From an uncultured Collinsella sp. (GTDB lineage: Bacteria > Actinomycetota > Coriobacteriia > Coriobacteriales > Coriobacteriaceae), in the NCBI GenBank assembly GCA_900552145.1, contig URYW01000001.1:62001-126000 (forward strand): a stretch of DNA of 64,000 nucleotides, given 5' to 3'. Under the pieces are notes generated by a model. The model was given only the letters and a program-made list of their open reading frames with translations. It made no database searches and had not been told where the DNA came from. Below, piece by piece: positions 26,976-36,115 of this stretch (the first letter of the stretch is position 1; every line of letters begins with the position of its first letter). The position numbers and the translations under genes were made by a program.

Positions 26976-27183
26976 GGCGTGCAAATTTTGGAGTTTTCAG
27001 CATCCCGGAACCCACAGGGCAGGAACGGACCCACAGAACCGCGTTGAAAACCATGATTCTGAGCCCTCAGCGCCTCAGAGATCGCTCATTTTTTTACAGG
27101 ATGCGGCTCATGGCGCCTGACTTTCGTCCAAAAACCAGTATGCAGGCACCCTCGACTGCTGAAAACTCCCAAAAATGCACGCC
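26976..27183. repeat. Long-loop palindrome between lemA and ilvE
   Basis: Inverted arms of 27 bases at 26976-27002 and 27157-27183 share about 24 of 27 pairs, centred on GGAGTTTTCAGCA / TGCTGAAAACTCC. They enclose 154 bases in which no gene is recognised. The remainder of the 629-base interval 26873-27501 holds a terminator and palindrome D. Confidence 0.65.
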
Positions 27184-27345
27184 CCGGCCCACCCCAGGCG
27201 AGCGGCAACCGAAAAAACGTGCACGTCCCCTCTTCGGCTGCAACTACGGCAAAGCCCTAACAGCCAATAAAAGGCGCGGTCAAAAGGCCGCGCACCATCT
27301 TCCCTACAGCCCAGTAACCTCCTGGCAAGGAATGCAGAGCACTCG

Positions 27346-27474
27346 ACCGAGGCGGACCGGCCTATCTCCCGGCGCATTCCACAGGACGAAAGAACCTCCG
27401 CCGCACGTAGTGCGCAGCGGAGGTTCTTTCATGTCCGAGGACGCGCCGGGAGATAGGCCGGTCCGCCTCGGTCG
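27346..27474. repeat. Nested palindrome D (31-bp perfect outer arms)
   Basis: Outer arms 27346-27376 and 27444-27474 are perfectly complementary over 31 bases. Inside is a second stem, AAAGAACCTCCGC (27390-27402) with GCGGAGGTTCTTT (27418-27430), which looks like a bidirectional terminator. It lies 28 bases beyond the end of ilvE. Confidence 0.85.
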
Positions 27475-27501
27475 GGGCTTGATGGGAATTACGAAGCCAG
27501 G

Positions 27502-28554
27502 TTACGCCACGGTGTAAACCCAGTTGTGCTTATCCTCGACAGCACCAGACTGGATGCCCGTCAGGGTCTCGCGAAGCTTCTTCATCACGGGACCGATCTC
27601 GGTGTAGCCAGCCGGGAAGGTCACGGTCTCATCGGCACCATAAACCTTGTTGTCGATCTCGCCCACCGGGGAGATGACGGCAGCGGTGCCGCACAGGCCG
27701 CACTCCACAAAGGTGCCGGCCTTGACCTCGGCCCACTCGACGGGACGCTGGTCAACGGTCATGCCCAGGTCCTGAGCGACCTGAACGAGCGAGCGACGGG
27801 TGATGGAGGGCAGGATGGAGTCGGTGTGCGACTGAGGAACGACGAGGGTGCCGTCCTCCTTCACGAACAGAACGTTCGCGCCGCCAGTTTCCTCGACATA
27901 GGTGCGGGACTCGGAGTCGAGATACAGGTTCTCGGCATAGCCCTCGCGGTGAGCCTCCATCGTGGGCTTAAGGGACATGGCGTAGTTGAGGCCGGCCTTG
28001 ATGTTGCCGGTGCCGTGCGGTGCGGCACGGTCATACTCGGAAACGCGCAGCTTGACGGGCTTGAGGCCACCCTTAAAGTACGGACCGACCGGGGTCACGA
28101 GAATACGGAACGTGTACTCAGGAGCGGGAGCCACGCCGATCACGTCACCGGAGCCGATCATAAACGGACGCACGTACAGGGTCGCGCCGGAGCCAAAGGG
28201 CGGAACCCAGGCGGCGTTGGCAGAAACGACCTGCTTGACGGCCTCAACGAACTTGTCCTTGGGGAACGGGGGCATCTCGAGGCGCTGGGCAGAGTTATAC
28301 ATGCGCTCGGCGTTCATGTCGGGACGGAAGCAGACGATGCTGCCGTCCTCGGCGGTGTAGGCCTTCAGGCCCTCAAAGACCTCCTGGCAGTAATGGAAGA
28401 TGCCACCGCACTCGGAGACATGCAGGGTGTGGTCGGTGGTCAGGCCGCCCTCGTCCCACTCGCCATCCTTCCAATGAGCCTCGTAGCTGTAATCGGTCTT
28501 CATGTAGCCAAAGCCGAGGCTACCCCAATCGATATCCTTCTTCTCGACAGTCAT
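27502..28554 (-). CDS. ilvE: Branched-chain amino acid aminotransferase (long/BCAT type)
   Basis: 350 residues from ATG 28554 with AAGGAG at the right distance. The sequence follows the long-type class IV aminotransferases: FHYCQEVFEGLKAY and RPDMNAERM near the N-terminus, SGATLYVRPFMIGSG mid-protein, the PLP lysine in GNIKAGLNYAMSL (about 195-205) and EETGGANVLFV after it. It transfers the amino group between Leu, Ile or Val and 2-oxoglutarate in the cytoplasm. It is a single gene; no T-box or leader peptide is apparent in the 288 bases upstream. Confidence 0.94.
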   Translation of the reverse strand: MTVEKKDIDWGSLGFGYMKTDYSYEAHWKDGEWDEGGLTTDHTLHVSECGGIFHYCQEVFEGLKAYTAEDGSIVCFRPDMNAERMYNSAQRLEMPPFPKDKFVEAVKQVVSANAAWVPPFGSGATLYVRPFMIGSGDVIGVAPAPEYTFRILVTPVGPYFKGGLKPVKLRVSEYDRAAPHGTGNIKAGLNYAMSLKPTMEAHREGYAENLYLDSESRTYVEETGGANVLFVKEDGTLVVPQSHTDSILPSITRRSLVQVAQDLGMTVDQRPVEWAEVKAGTFVECGLCGTAAVISPVGEIDNKVYGADETVTFPAGYTEIGPVMKKLRETLTGIQSGAVEDKHNWVYTVA

Positions 28555-28784
28555 ATGTCGCTCCTTACATACACAGTTGCATACTCGCGAACTCGCACGC
28601 AAGGACCGAGGCCGACCGCGTCGCAACGTCGCACGCCCGGAGCGTAGAGCCGGACGGGACACGCGAACGGCATCAAAGCCGATGGCACGTCGATTCGCAT
28701 GCAGGAGATTGTACTCCCCGTACGCGTCTGATAAAACGCTTTTCTTTAACTAAGTAAAGTATTTTCATTTGCCCGAAGCATAAA

Positions 28785-28812
28785 GGCCCGCCACCGTAAA
28801 CGGTAACGGGCC
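28785..28812 (-). terminator. Terminator of the dedA-like gene
   Basis: Stem GGCCCGCCACCGT (28785-28797) with ACGGTAACGGGCC (28800-28812); on the minus strand it is followed by TTTATG. It is 31 bases after the stop of the leftward gene. Confidence 0.75.
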
Positions 28813-28842
28813 TCAACGACACGATTTGTGCGCCGGCTCGAG

Positions 28843-29490
28843 CTATGCGTTCTTTTTGCCCAGCTTAGCCTTAACCAAGCCGACCACGGTCGGGATGATC
28901 GACACGGCGACAATGCCGATAATCAGCAGCTCAAAGTGCTCCTGCACAAAGGGAATGCCGCCAAAGAAGTAGCCCAGCAGCGTAAAGACCGTCGACCAGG
29001 TAATGCCGCCCAGCACGTTAAAGACAACGAAGTTGCGCCAGTGCATGCCGCCCATGCCGGCGATAAAGGGCACAAAGGTGCGGATAAACGGAAAGAAGCG
29101 GCCCAGGAAGATGGCCAGGTGGCCCCACTTATCCAAGAAGTCCTCGGACTTTTTGATGCGCTCGGGCGTCATGGCCTTTACCTTGCCCGAGACGATGATC
29201 TTGCGGCCAAAGAAGTGGCCGATCATAAAGTTGCACTGATCGCCCAGGATGGCTGCGGCCCATGCGGTGGCCAGCAGGGCCACGATGTTAAAGCCACCGT
29301 TGTGGGCAAAGAAGCCCGAAGCAAACAGCAGCGAATCGCCAGGGAGAAACGGGAAGAACACCACGCCTGTCTCGATAAAGATAATCAGGAACACGCAGCC
29401 GTAGGCCATAAGCGGGCCGGCGGCGATCCAGCTGGCAATCGCGGTGCGCGGGTCTTTGAGCAGCTCGGCGATAAAATTGATGAAACCCAT
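28843..29490 (-). CDS. DedA-family membrane protein
   Basis: 215 residues from ATG 29490 (GAGAGG upstream). The SNARE-associated/DedA signature is visible: FIETGVVFFPFLPGDSLLF, then FGRKIIVSGKVKAM and FLGRFFPFIRTFVPFIAGMGGMHWRNFVVFNVLGGITW with the conserved membrane-embedded Arg and GxxxM residues. DedA proteins are implicated in flipping undecaprenyl phosphate or phosphatidylethanolamine-type lipids and in membrane homeostasis. Stands alone. Confidence 0.92.
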   Translation of the reverse strand: MGFINFIAELLKDPRTAIASWIAAGPLMAYGCVFLIIFIETGVVFFPFLPGDSLLFASGFFAHNGGFNIVALLATAWAAAILGDQCNFMIGHFFGRKIIVSGKVKAMTPERIKKSEDFLDKWGHLAIFLGRFFPFIRTFVPFIAGMGGMHWRNFVVFNVLGGITWSTVFTLLGYFFGGIPFVQEHFELLIIGIVAVSIIPTVVGLVKAKLGKKNA

Positions 29491-29713
29491 GAAATAAAAC
29501 CTCTCAGTTGTGGGCGCGGACACGTCCAAGTTGACCAGTATACGGTTGCGGTGCCCCCTCGTGCGCAACCCCACAAAAGCATGACTCCATTACCAGCAAG
29601 TTTGCATAACTGACACCTGTCGTGCAAAGCCGCCAAGATTGTCCTTCCTAATCCCTAGCGAATCGCTATACTTTATTGAATCGCATTGCCATGGCGCTAA
29701 GGGAGGGCGGTCG

Positions 29714-30418
29714 GTGAGCTTTATCAATACCATTCGCGAGGACATCAAGACCGTCCAGGCGCAGGACCCCGCCGCGCAAAACGGTCTGGTCATCTTCCTT
29801 TCCTATCCCGGCCTGCACGCCAAGTGGAACCACGTGCCAGAGCACTGGCTCTGGGAGCATGGCCATCGCTCGCTCGCCCGTGTGCTCTCGCAAATCACCC
29901 GCCACATTACCGGCGTCGAGATTCATCCCGCTGCACAGATCGGCAAGCATTTCTTTATCGACCACGCCATGGGCGTCGTCATCGGCGAGACCACCATTGT
30001 GGGTGACAACTGCGTGCTCTACCAGGGCGTCACGCTCGGCGGTACCGGCAACGAGACCGGCAAGCGCCACCCCACCCTAGGCAACAACGTCACCGTGGGC
30101 ACGGGCGCCAAGGTGCTCGGCAACATCCGCATCGGCAACAACGTCAAAATCGGCGGCAACTCGGTCGTCGTTAAGGACGTGCCCGACAACTGCACCGTCG
30201 TGGGCGTGCCGGGACGCATCATCAAGCGCAACGGCTGCCGCGTGTTCGAGGAGAGTTTCGACGCCAAGCAGCATCGCGAGTACATGCCCGATGACGCCGC
30301 CGAGCAGAGTGCCCTCAACCGCCAGGGCATCACCGAGAATGCCCGCCGCGTCAAGGAACTCGAGCGAGAGGTGGCCGAGCTCAAAGCCCTCGTCGCCAAG
30401 CTCGTGGACGAGCGCTAG
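29714..30418 (+). CDS. cysE: Serine O-acetyltransferase-like hexapeptide transferase (CysE/EpsC)
   Basis: 234 residues from GTG 29714, preceded by AAGGGAGGGC. A helical N-terminus leads into the left-handed beta-helix: [31 protein letters not shown] with the catalytic His-Asp pair, then [13 protein letters not shown] and GRHPTLGN-type repeats as in serine acetyltransferase. It makes O-acetylserine from serine and acetyl-CoA for cysteine synthesis. The C-terminal 45 residues (about 190-234) form a charged coiled coil with [20 protein letters not shown], longer than usual. No cysK is adjacent. Confidence 0.87.
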   Translation: MSFINTIREDIKTVQAQDPAAQNGLVIFLSYPGLHAKWNHVPEHWLWEHGHRSLARVLSQITRHITGVEIHPAAQIGKHFFIDHAMGVVIGETTIVGDNCVLYQGVTLGGTGNETGKRHPTLGNNVTVGTGAKVLGNIRIGNNVKIGGNSVVVKDVPDNCTVVGVPGRIIKRNGCRVFEESFDAKQHREYMPDDAAEQSALNRQGITENARRVKELEREVAELKALVAKLVDER

Positions 30419-30450
30419 GAACGCAAGCGGCACAAAACGACATCGGCATC

Positions 30451-30499
30451 AACGCAAGAAGGCGCGCCAGGGAATTCATCCCCGGCGCGCCTTTGCGTT
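30451..30499. terminator. Terminator after the cysE-like gene
   Basis: Arms AACGCAAGAAGGCGCGCC (30451-30468) and GGCGCGCCTTTGCGTT (30484-30499) form a long stem 33 bases after the stop. It is followed at once by a GGGACTG-loop hairpin (30501-30532) whose end touches the stop of the leftward ABC gene. Confidence 0.8.
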
Positions 30500-30500
30500 G

Positions 30501-30532
30501 ATGCGACATGTGGGACTGTCCCTTTGTCACAT
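30501..30532. repeat. GGGACTG-loop hairpin at the end of the ABC operon
   Basis: ATGCGACA (30501-30508) and TGTCACAT (30525-30532) around TGTGGGACTGTCCCTT. Located at the 3' end of the leftward ABC gene. Confidence 0.7.
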
Positions 30533-32547
30533 TATGCGAACTGGCTCAGATAGAGGTCGGCATAAGCGCCCTCGGCTGCGAGCAGCTCCTTATGCGTGCC
30601 CTGCTCGATAATGTTGCCGTGGTCCATGACCAAGATCAGGTCGGCGTCCACGATCGTCGACAGGCGATGCGCGATCACAAAGCTCGTGCGCCCGCGCATA
30701 AGCGCGTCCATGGCACGGCCGATGGCAAGCTCGGTGCGCGTGTCCACGCTTGAGGTCGCCTCGTCCAGGATGAGAATCGCCGGGTTGTTGAGCAGCACGC
30801 GCGCAATGGTCAGCAGCTGGCGTTGGCCCTGACTAATGCTCTCGGCATCGTTAGCCACACGCGTGTCGTAGCCCTGCGGCATAGTGCGCACGAAAAAGTC
30901 GACCTGCGCGGCACGAGCGGCGGCCACGATCTCCTCGCGCGTTGCCTCGGGGCAGCCGTAGGCGATGTTTTCGGCAATCGTGCCATCGAACAGCCAGGCG
31001 TCCTGCAGCACCATGCCAAACTGCTGGCGCAGCTCGCCGCGGTCCATGCGGCTCGTGTCTACGCCGTCGAGCGTAATACGCCCGCCGTCAATCTCGTAGA
31101 AGCGCATGAGCAGGTTGATGAGCGTGGTCTTGCCCGCGCCCGTGGTTCCCACCACGGCAATCTTCTGGCCCGGCTCGGCGGTAAACGACACATCGCGCAT
31201 GAGCGGCTTGTCGGGCGCATAACCAAAGCGCACATGCTCAAAGGCGACGCGGCCCTCCACGCGGCCCGGCAGCTTGGCGGCCTCGCCCGGCTGCGGATCC
31301 GCCTCCATCTCGGGTTCATCGAGCAGGTCGAACACGCGCTCCGCACTCGCCAGCGCGCTCTGCAGCGAGTTGAAGGTAAACGACAGCTGCGTCATGGGCT
31401 CGGATGCCTCGTAGATAAACTGGAAGAACGCCTGGAACACACCGACGGTCATGTGGCCGGCAACCAGCATGCTGCAGCCCACAATCGCAATCACGATCTG
31501 TGCCAGGCGGCCGATAAAGCGCACCGCGGGGCCGACGGCGTTAATCATAAAGTCGGCCTTGGCACTCACGCGCGCTAGCTCGCTCGAGGCCTGGTGCACC
31601 TCGGCAGAGCTCTGACGCTCGCGGTTAAACGCGCGAATCACCAGACGGCCCGAATAGCCTTCCTCGACCGCACTCGTAATCTTGGACACCCACTCCTGGC
31701 GCTCACCGGTTACGTCATGCGTGCGACGCGAGACCACCTTGGTCACCAGCAGCGACAACGCCGTAAAGAACAAAAAGACCAGCGTAAGTGGCACGCTAAA
31801 CACGAACATCACGCTCACGGCGCCCACCACGGTGCCGATCGACACCAGAAGCTGCAGCAAGCCGCGCTGCATGCTCTCGGACATCTTGTCCAGGTCGTTG
31901 GTCGCGCGGCTGACGACCTCGCCGGGACGATGCGCGTCAAAATAGGCGAGCGGCAGACGATTGAGCTTTTGGGCGATGCGGTTACGCAGACGTAGGTTGA
32001 GGCGTTCGGCCACGCTCGACATCAAAAAGCTCTGGAGCGCGTAGAACGAGGCAGCGGCCGTCCAAATCATAAAGTAGATGAAGATGGTCCTACCGCAGTT
32101 CTCCCAGGTGATGTTGAAAGTGGTGTCGTTGGCAAACGCCACCTGAATGTGGCCCCACAGCTCATCGATCACGCGGGCGCTATATGCCGGCGCAGCGGTG
32201 TTAAAGATGGCATAGAACACAATGCTCGCGAACACGATATAGAAGCGCCAATGGTCGCCGGCGGCCTCGCTCCACAGGCGGCGCACCGTCGCCCAGGTAT
32301 CCCGAGGCGTCTCGTCCTCGTCCTCGTCGTCCACATCGCGCATGCGCTCTGCCTCAGCGCGGGCGCGCTCGTCCTCGGCGCGCTCGTTTTCCTCGTACAG
32401 CGCCTGGCGGCGCGCCTCGCGAGCGGCCGCCGCCTTGGCGGCCTCATCCAGCTCGGGTGCTACGGCGGCCTGGTCGACCATTTTATCGGCGGCGTCCACA
32501 GCAGCGGCATCGACAAGGCCGCCTTGTTTCCTGAGCTCCTCGGCCAT
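30532..32547 (-). CDS. MarR-linked heterodimeric ABC exporter, canonical-site subunit
   Basis: 671 residues from ATG 32547 (GGAGGTGAGTAGC upstream; the stop of the previous gene is one base earlier). A charged N-terminal extension (about 1-95, rich in Ala, Glu and Arg with DVDDEDEDE) precedes six transmembrane helices and a nucleotide-binding domain with GTTGAGKTTL, SISQGQRQLL and ILILDEATSSVD, including the catalytic Glu. The partner gene 32549-34285 has Asp at this position. A heterodimeric multidrug-type exporter is the best guess. Confidence 0.9.
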   Translation of the reverse strand: MAEELRKQGGLVDAAAVDAADKMVDQAAVAPELDEAAKAAAAREARRQALYEENERAEDERARAEAERMRDVDDEDEDETPRDTWATVRRLWSEAAGDHWRFYIVFASIVFYAIFNTAAPAYSARVIDELWGHIQVAFANDTTFNITWENCGRTIFIYFMIWTAAASFYALQSFLMSSVAERLNLRLRNRIAQKLNRLPLAYFDAHRPGEVVSRATNDLDKMSESMQRGLLQLLVSIGTVVGAVSVMFVFSVPLTLVFLFFTALSLLVTKVVSRRTHDVTGERQEWVSKITSAVEEGYSGRLVIRAFNRERQSSAEVHQASSELARVSAKADFMINAVGPAVRFIGRLAQIVIAIVGCSMLVAGHMTVGVFQAFFQFIYEASEPMTQLSFTFNSLQSALASAERVFDLLDEPEMEADPQPGEAAKLPGRVEGRVAFEHVRFGYAPDKPLMRDVSFTAEPGQKIAVVGTTGAGKTTLINLLMRFYEIDGGRITLDGVDTSRMDRGELRQQFGMVLQDAWLFDGTIAENIAYGCPEATREEIVAAARAAQVDFFVRTMPQGYDTRVANDAESISQGQRQLLTIARVLLNNPAILILDEATSSVDTRTELAIGRAMDALMRGRTSFVIAHRLSTIVDADLILVMDHGNIIEQGTHKELLAAEGAYADLYLSQFA

Positions 32548-32548
32548 G

Positions 32549-34285
32549 CTACTCACCTCCCTTCATTTGCGATTCCGCGATGGCGCGGTACACCTCGCAG
32601 GTTTCCATAAGCTCGCCATGCGTGCCCAGACCCACAACCTCGCCGTCCTTGAGCACGACGATCTGGTCGGCGTGCAAGATCGTCGATATGCGCTGCGCGA
32701 TGATGAGCACCGCAGCGTCACGCGTCTCGTCTTGCAACGCATGGCGCAGGGCGGCATCGGTCTTAAAGTCCAGGGCCGAGAAACTGTCATCGAAGATATA
32801 TAGATCGGCATGCTTCATGAGCGCACGGGCGATGGCCAGACGCTGGCGCTGGCCGCCCGAAAAGTTCGTGCCGCCCTGCGCCACCGGGGTATCGAGCCCC
32901 TGCGGCTGATCGAGCACAAAGGTGCTCTGGGCAACCCGGAGCGCATGAAGCATGTCGGCCTCAGTCGCGTCTTCGTTGCCAAAGCGCAGATTGCTTGCTA
33001 CGGTGCCCGAGAACAGCCATGCCTTTTGCGGCACATAGGCAATGCGCCCGCGAATCTCGTCTTGCGAAAGGTCGTGCAGATCAACGCCGTCCAGGCGAAT
33101 GGCGCCCTTGGTGGCATCGTGGAAGCGCAGCAGGAGCTTGGCCACCGTCGATTTGCCCGAGCCCGTCGAGCCGACGATCGCGGTCGTCTGACCGCGGCGA
33201 CAGGTAAAGCTCAGATTGCACAGCGTGTCCTCGTCGGCGTCGTCAAAACGAAACGACATATGATCGAACACGGCGACCGCGTCGGCTCCGTCTGCGGACT
33301 CAGGCGCCCCGTCGCCCAGCGTAGCCTTGCCGTCCACGATGCTCGGCTCGATTTCGAGCACCTGCTGCGCACGGTTGAGGCACGCCGCGGCGCGCGGAAG
33401 CGTCAGAATCACCATCTGCGCCATCATCACAAAGAAAAGAATCAGGATCGCGTATTCCAACACGGCCGAAATGCTGCCGATTTGCATGGCGTGGACGCCC
33501 ACGCGGTTGCCGCCCACCCACAGCACCGCCACCTCGGCGATGTTCATCAAAAAGAAGCTGGAGCTGTCGAGGCCCACAAACAGGTGGTTGACCTTGATGG
33601 CGTTGGCCGCGTAATCGCTAAACACCTCATCCAGGCGCTGCTCCTCGTGGCGCTCCTTGTTAAATGCGCGGATGACGCGCACGCCCACGATGTTCTCGCG
33701 CAGCACCACGTTCATGCGGTCGATAAAGCTCTGCAGGCGCATAAAAATCGGCGCGGCGTTAGCCACCGTAAAGACCGCCGCCACCAGCACGATCGCAACC
33801 ACCACGCCCAGCAGCGTGCCCATGGCGGGATCGATGAACCAAGCAAAAATGATGCCTGCCACGGCCAAGAATGGCACCGGCAACACCAGCTGAATCGTCT
33901 GAAGGACAGCTTGCTGAATCACGTTGATGTCGTTGAGCGAGCGTGTGATCATCGAACCCGTGCCAAAGCGCTCAAAGTCGCTGGCGGACAGCTCGAGCGA
34001 CTTGTCGTACACGGCATTGCGGATATCGCAGGCCACGTTGGCGGCCAGGCGCGCCGAAAGATAGCAGCCCAGCACCGTGCCGCCGCTGGCCATGCCGGTC
34101 GCGATAAGCATGTACAGGCCGTTACGTAAAATATAGTCGACATCGCCCGTGGTAATACCGGTGTTGACCATGTTCGCCAGCATCGTGGGAACCAACAGCG
34201 TACCGACGTTATCTATCAGCACCGCAAACAGCGTCACCGCAATCAGACCGCGGTACGGCCTCATAAACCTCATTAAGAGTCGCAT
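32549..34285 (-). CDS. MarR-linked heterodimeric ABC exporter, degenerate-site subunit
   Basis: 578 residues starting at ATG 34285, which overlaps the 3' end of the marR-type gene by 13 bases; GAGGGGG upstream. Six transmembrane helices, then Walker A GSTGSGKSTV, signature NFSGGQRQR, and Walker B LYIFDDSFSALDF with Asp in place of the catalytic Glu. Together with the following gene it makes a LmrCD/BmrCD-like exporter. The overlap with the regulator gene points to a self-regulated three-gene operon. Confidence 0.9.
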   Translation of the reverse strand: MRLLMRFMRPYRGLIAVTLFAVLIDNVGTLLVPTMLANMVNTGITTGDVDYILRNGLYMLIATGMASGGTVLGCYLSARLAANVACDIRNAVYDKSLELSASDFERFGTGSMITRSLNDINVIQQAVLQTIQLVLPVPFLAVAGIIFAWFIDPAMGTLLGVVVAIVLVAAVFTVANAAPIFMRLQSFIDRMNVVLRENIVGVRVIRAFNKERHEEQRLDEVFSDYAANAIKVNHLFVGLDSSSFFLMNIAEVAVLWVGGNRVGVHAMQIGSISAVLEYAILILFFVMMAQMVILTLPRAAACLNRAQQVLEIEPSIVDGKATLGDGAPESADGADAVAVFDHMSFRFDDADEDTLCNLSFTCRRGQTTAIVGSTGSGKSTVAKLLLRFHDATKGAIRLDGVDLHDLSQDEIRGRIAYVPQKAWLFSGTVASNLRFGNEDATEADMLHALRVAQSTFVLDQPQGLDTPVAQGGTNFSGGQRQRLAIARALMKHADLYIFDDSFSALDFKTDAALRHALQDETRDAAVLIIAQRISTILHADQIVVLKDGEVVGLGTHGELMETCEVYRAIAESQMKGGE

Positions 34286-34785
34286 GTGTCCCCCTCGCCC
34301 TTATCGTCAGCCTCGTTCTCGGCGGCCACTTGCCGTTTAAATGCCTCGCACTCTTCGTTCAGAACATGGGAGAATTTACCGACCAGGCGCATGATCTCGC
34401 GCTGTTCCCACGGCTCGAGCGCTTCGAATGCCTGTTGCTCGGCTTTTTGCGCCGGTAACGCGTAGCGCTTGGCAAACCGCACGCCTTCTTCGGTCAATCG
34501 CACAACCTTGTTCTTACGACTGCCCTCGGCAAACTCCAACGTCGCAAGCCCTCGCGCCCTAAGCGTCTTGATCGCCGAATTGATGGTCTGTTTGCTGTAG
34601 AACCATTCACTCGTCAGCCGACTCACGGCAACGCTTCCGCCCGCTGCACTCGTGTCGACGAGCATCCAGTAGGCGCAGTCCGAAAGACCGCAGGTACGCG
34701 CGAACTCCGAATAGATACGGTCAAGCCCGTTAAGCATCCGGTCGAAATCGACCAGGCTAACTGCACTATTCATCTCTCCCACCAT
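34273..34785 (-). CDS. MarR-family transcriptional regulator
   Basis: 170 residues. The winged-helix core reads SVAVSRLTSEWFYSKQTINSAIKTLRARGLATLEFAEGSRKNKVVRLTEEG (seen across about 50-105), typical of MarR. The start is uncertain: ATG 34785 has no ribosome site but lies about 22 bases from TATAAAT, while ATG 34773 has GGGAG too close. First gene of an operon with two ABC exporter genes, so it likely represses drug efflux until a ligand is bound. Confidence 0.88.
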   Translation of the reverse strand: MVGEMNSAVSLVDFDRMLNGLDRIYSEFARTCGLSDCAYWMLVDTSAAGGSVAVSRLTSEWFYSKQTINSAIKTLRARGLATLEFAEGSRKNKVVRLTEEGVRFAKRYALPAQKAEQQAFEALEPWEQREIMRLVGKFSHVLNEECEAFKRQVAAENEADDKGEGDTCDS

Positions 34786-34789
34786 TCGA

Positions 34790-34839
34790 TAGTCCGAGTT
34801 TTGACCAATTTATATCTCTACATTAGTCCGAGTTTTGAC
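34790..34839 (-). promoter_or_regulatory. Direct repeats upstream of the marR-ABC operon
   Basis: TAGTCCGAGTTTTGAC occurs identically at 34790-34805 and 34824-34839, 34 bases apart (start to start), with the probable -10 element TATAAAT (minus strand) between them. Candidate operators of the adjacent MarR protein. Confidence 0.6.
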
Positions 34840-34890
34840 TATCGTCAATACGCTCGTTGTTTATGGTCGGCTCTACATAAGCATATCGAC

Positions 34891-34927
34891 AAAAAAGACC
34901 GCCGGCGCGGGGGCGGCGCCAGCGGTC
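34891..34927 (-). terminator. Terminator of the 96-aa hypothetical gene
   Basis: Stem GACCGCCGGCGC (34897-34908) with GGCGCCAGCGGTC (34915-34927); on the minus strand the stem is followed by TTTTTTG. It lies 27 bases after the stop of the leftward gene. Confidence 0.85.
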
Positions 34928-34953
34928 ACGTGAAAATCGGGTTTTATTGCCTG

Positions 34954-35244
34954 TTAAGCGGCGACGGCCTCATAGACCGTAGCACCCGAGAAGCTGTCAT
35001 GCAGGCTTTTGCCGGCAATCCACGGCAGCTCGACGACCTCGCAGACCGTGTTGACCAGCTCGGAGCAGTCAGTAAAGTGGCCCTTGTCGTTGAGGGCCTC
35101 GCAATCCTGAACACGCCAATAGCCATCGGTGTGCGTGATGTAGTACTCGTGATCGTTGATCGACACGAAAGCGCGCGTCTTGGAACGCAGCAGCTTCAGA
35201 AATCCTTCGAAATCGGTCTCGACGACATCTCCAGCCTGGAACAT
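34954..35244 (-). CDS. Hypothetical protein (96 aa)
   Basis: 96 residues from ATG 35244, behind a strong GGAGGTAAC site. The product is soluble, with FQAGDVVETDFEGFLKLL at the start and aromatic-rich DHEYYITHTDGYWRVQDCEAL in the middle. No family is recognised. It has its own terminator and appears monocistronic. The 258-base stretch to the next gene holds no other reading frame. Confidence 0.7.
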   Translation of the reverse strand: MFQAGDVVETDFEGFLKLLRSKTRAFVSINDHEYYITHTDGYWRVQDCEALNDKGHFTDCSELVNTVCEVVELPWIAGKSLHDSFSGATVYEAVAA

Positions 35245-35538
35245 GATGTTACCTCCTGGCCCGGCGCCACCACGGCGCATTGATAAACGTTGGTGCTCCT
35301 TTAGTAAAACCTTTATCAGAGGTTATGCGTTCGTCATTTAGGCAAGTGGTAAAAAACCGCAGGGTAGACGGGATAAAACGTTTAACCATCCCATTTGTTT
35401 GTCACATTCTGAAGGTACTTTTATGCAAACCTACTTTCCCAATTGGAATCTATCCTTTTGGCCGGGCAATTGACCGTCTATCGTTTAAGCCCGGCGGGTA
35501 TGAACGGGGCATCTGCAACGCCACCGCAAGGAGACACC

Positions 35539-36060
35539 ATGGAGACTATCGAAGCACTCATTCACCGCCGCAGCTGCCGCAACTACAGCGATCGTCCCGT
35601 CGAGGCCGAAAAGCTTGCACGTATTATCGAAGCCGGCCAATATGCACCGAGCGGCATGGGCCGCCAGCCGGTGACGTTTGTCGCCGTCACCGACCCCGCG
35701 ACCGTCGAGCGTCTCTCACAGCTCAACGCCCAGGTCATGGGCAGCAACGGCGACCCCTTCTATGGCGCCAAGACCGTTGTTGTGGTGTTGGTTGACCGCA
35801 GCGTGCCCACACATCTGGAAGACGGCTCGCTCGCCATGGGCAACTTGCTCAACGCCGCCTATGCACTGGGTGTCGATTCGTGCTGGATTCACCGCGCGCA
35901 TGAGGTCTTTGACTCGCCCGAGGGCCTGGAGCTGCTGGCCAGCTGGGGCCTGCCCGCCGACGGCAGCCTGCGCGGCGTCGGCCACTGCATTCTGGGCTAT
36001 GCCGAGGACACGCTACCCGAGCCCAAACCCCGCCGCGACAACGTGGTGTACGTCAAGTAG
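35539..36060 (+). CDS. Small nitroreductase-family protein
   Basis: 173 residues from ATG 35539 (GCAAGGAG upstream). HRRSCRNYSDRPVEAEKLARIIEAGQYAPSGMGRQPV matches the FMN-binding start of small nitroreductases, and ALGVDSCWIHRAHEVF the later FMN contact. The size fits the compact NfsB-like/Rd-NTR group. Soluble; electron acceptor unknown. Unrelated in detail to the larger nitroreductase at 11661-12530. Confidence 0.87.
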   Translation: METIEALIHRRSCRNYSDRPVEAEKLARIIEAGQYAPSGMGRQPVTFVAVTDPATVERLSQLNAQVMGSNGDPFYGAKTVVVVLVDRSVPTHLEDGSLAMGNLLNAAYALGVDSCWIHRAHEVFDSPEGLELLASWGLPADGSLRGVGHCILGYAEDTLPEPKPRRDNVVYVK

Positions 36061-36078
36061 CGCAGGAGTGTCCCAAAC

Positions 36079-36113
36079 TGCCGGCAGAAAAGGAACGTCC
36101 CCTTCTGCCGGCA
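36079..36113. repeat. GGAACGTCC-loop hairpin, arm type TGCCGGCAGAA
   Basis: Arms TGCCGGCAGAA (36079-36089) and TTCTGCCGGCA (36103-36113) enclose AAGGAACGTCCCC. It lies exactly between two convergent gene ends and probably serves both as terminator. Belongs to the GGGACAG-loop family by its centre. Confidence 0.75.
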
Positions 36114-36115
36114 AG

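Noticed and set aside
28555..28780. T-box leader of ilvE
   Set aside because: No T-box sequence or antiterminator structure visible.
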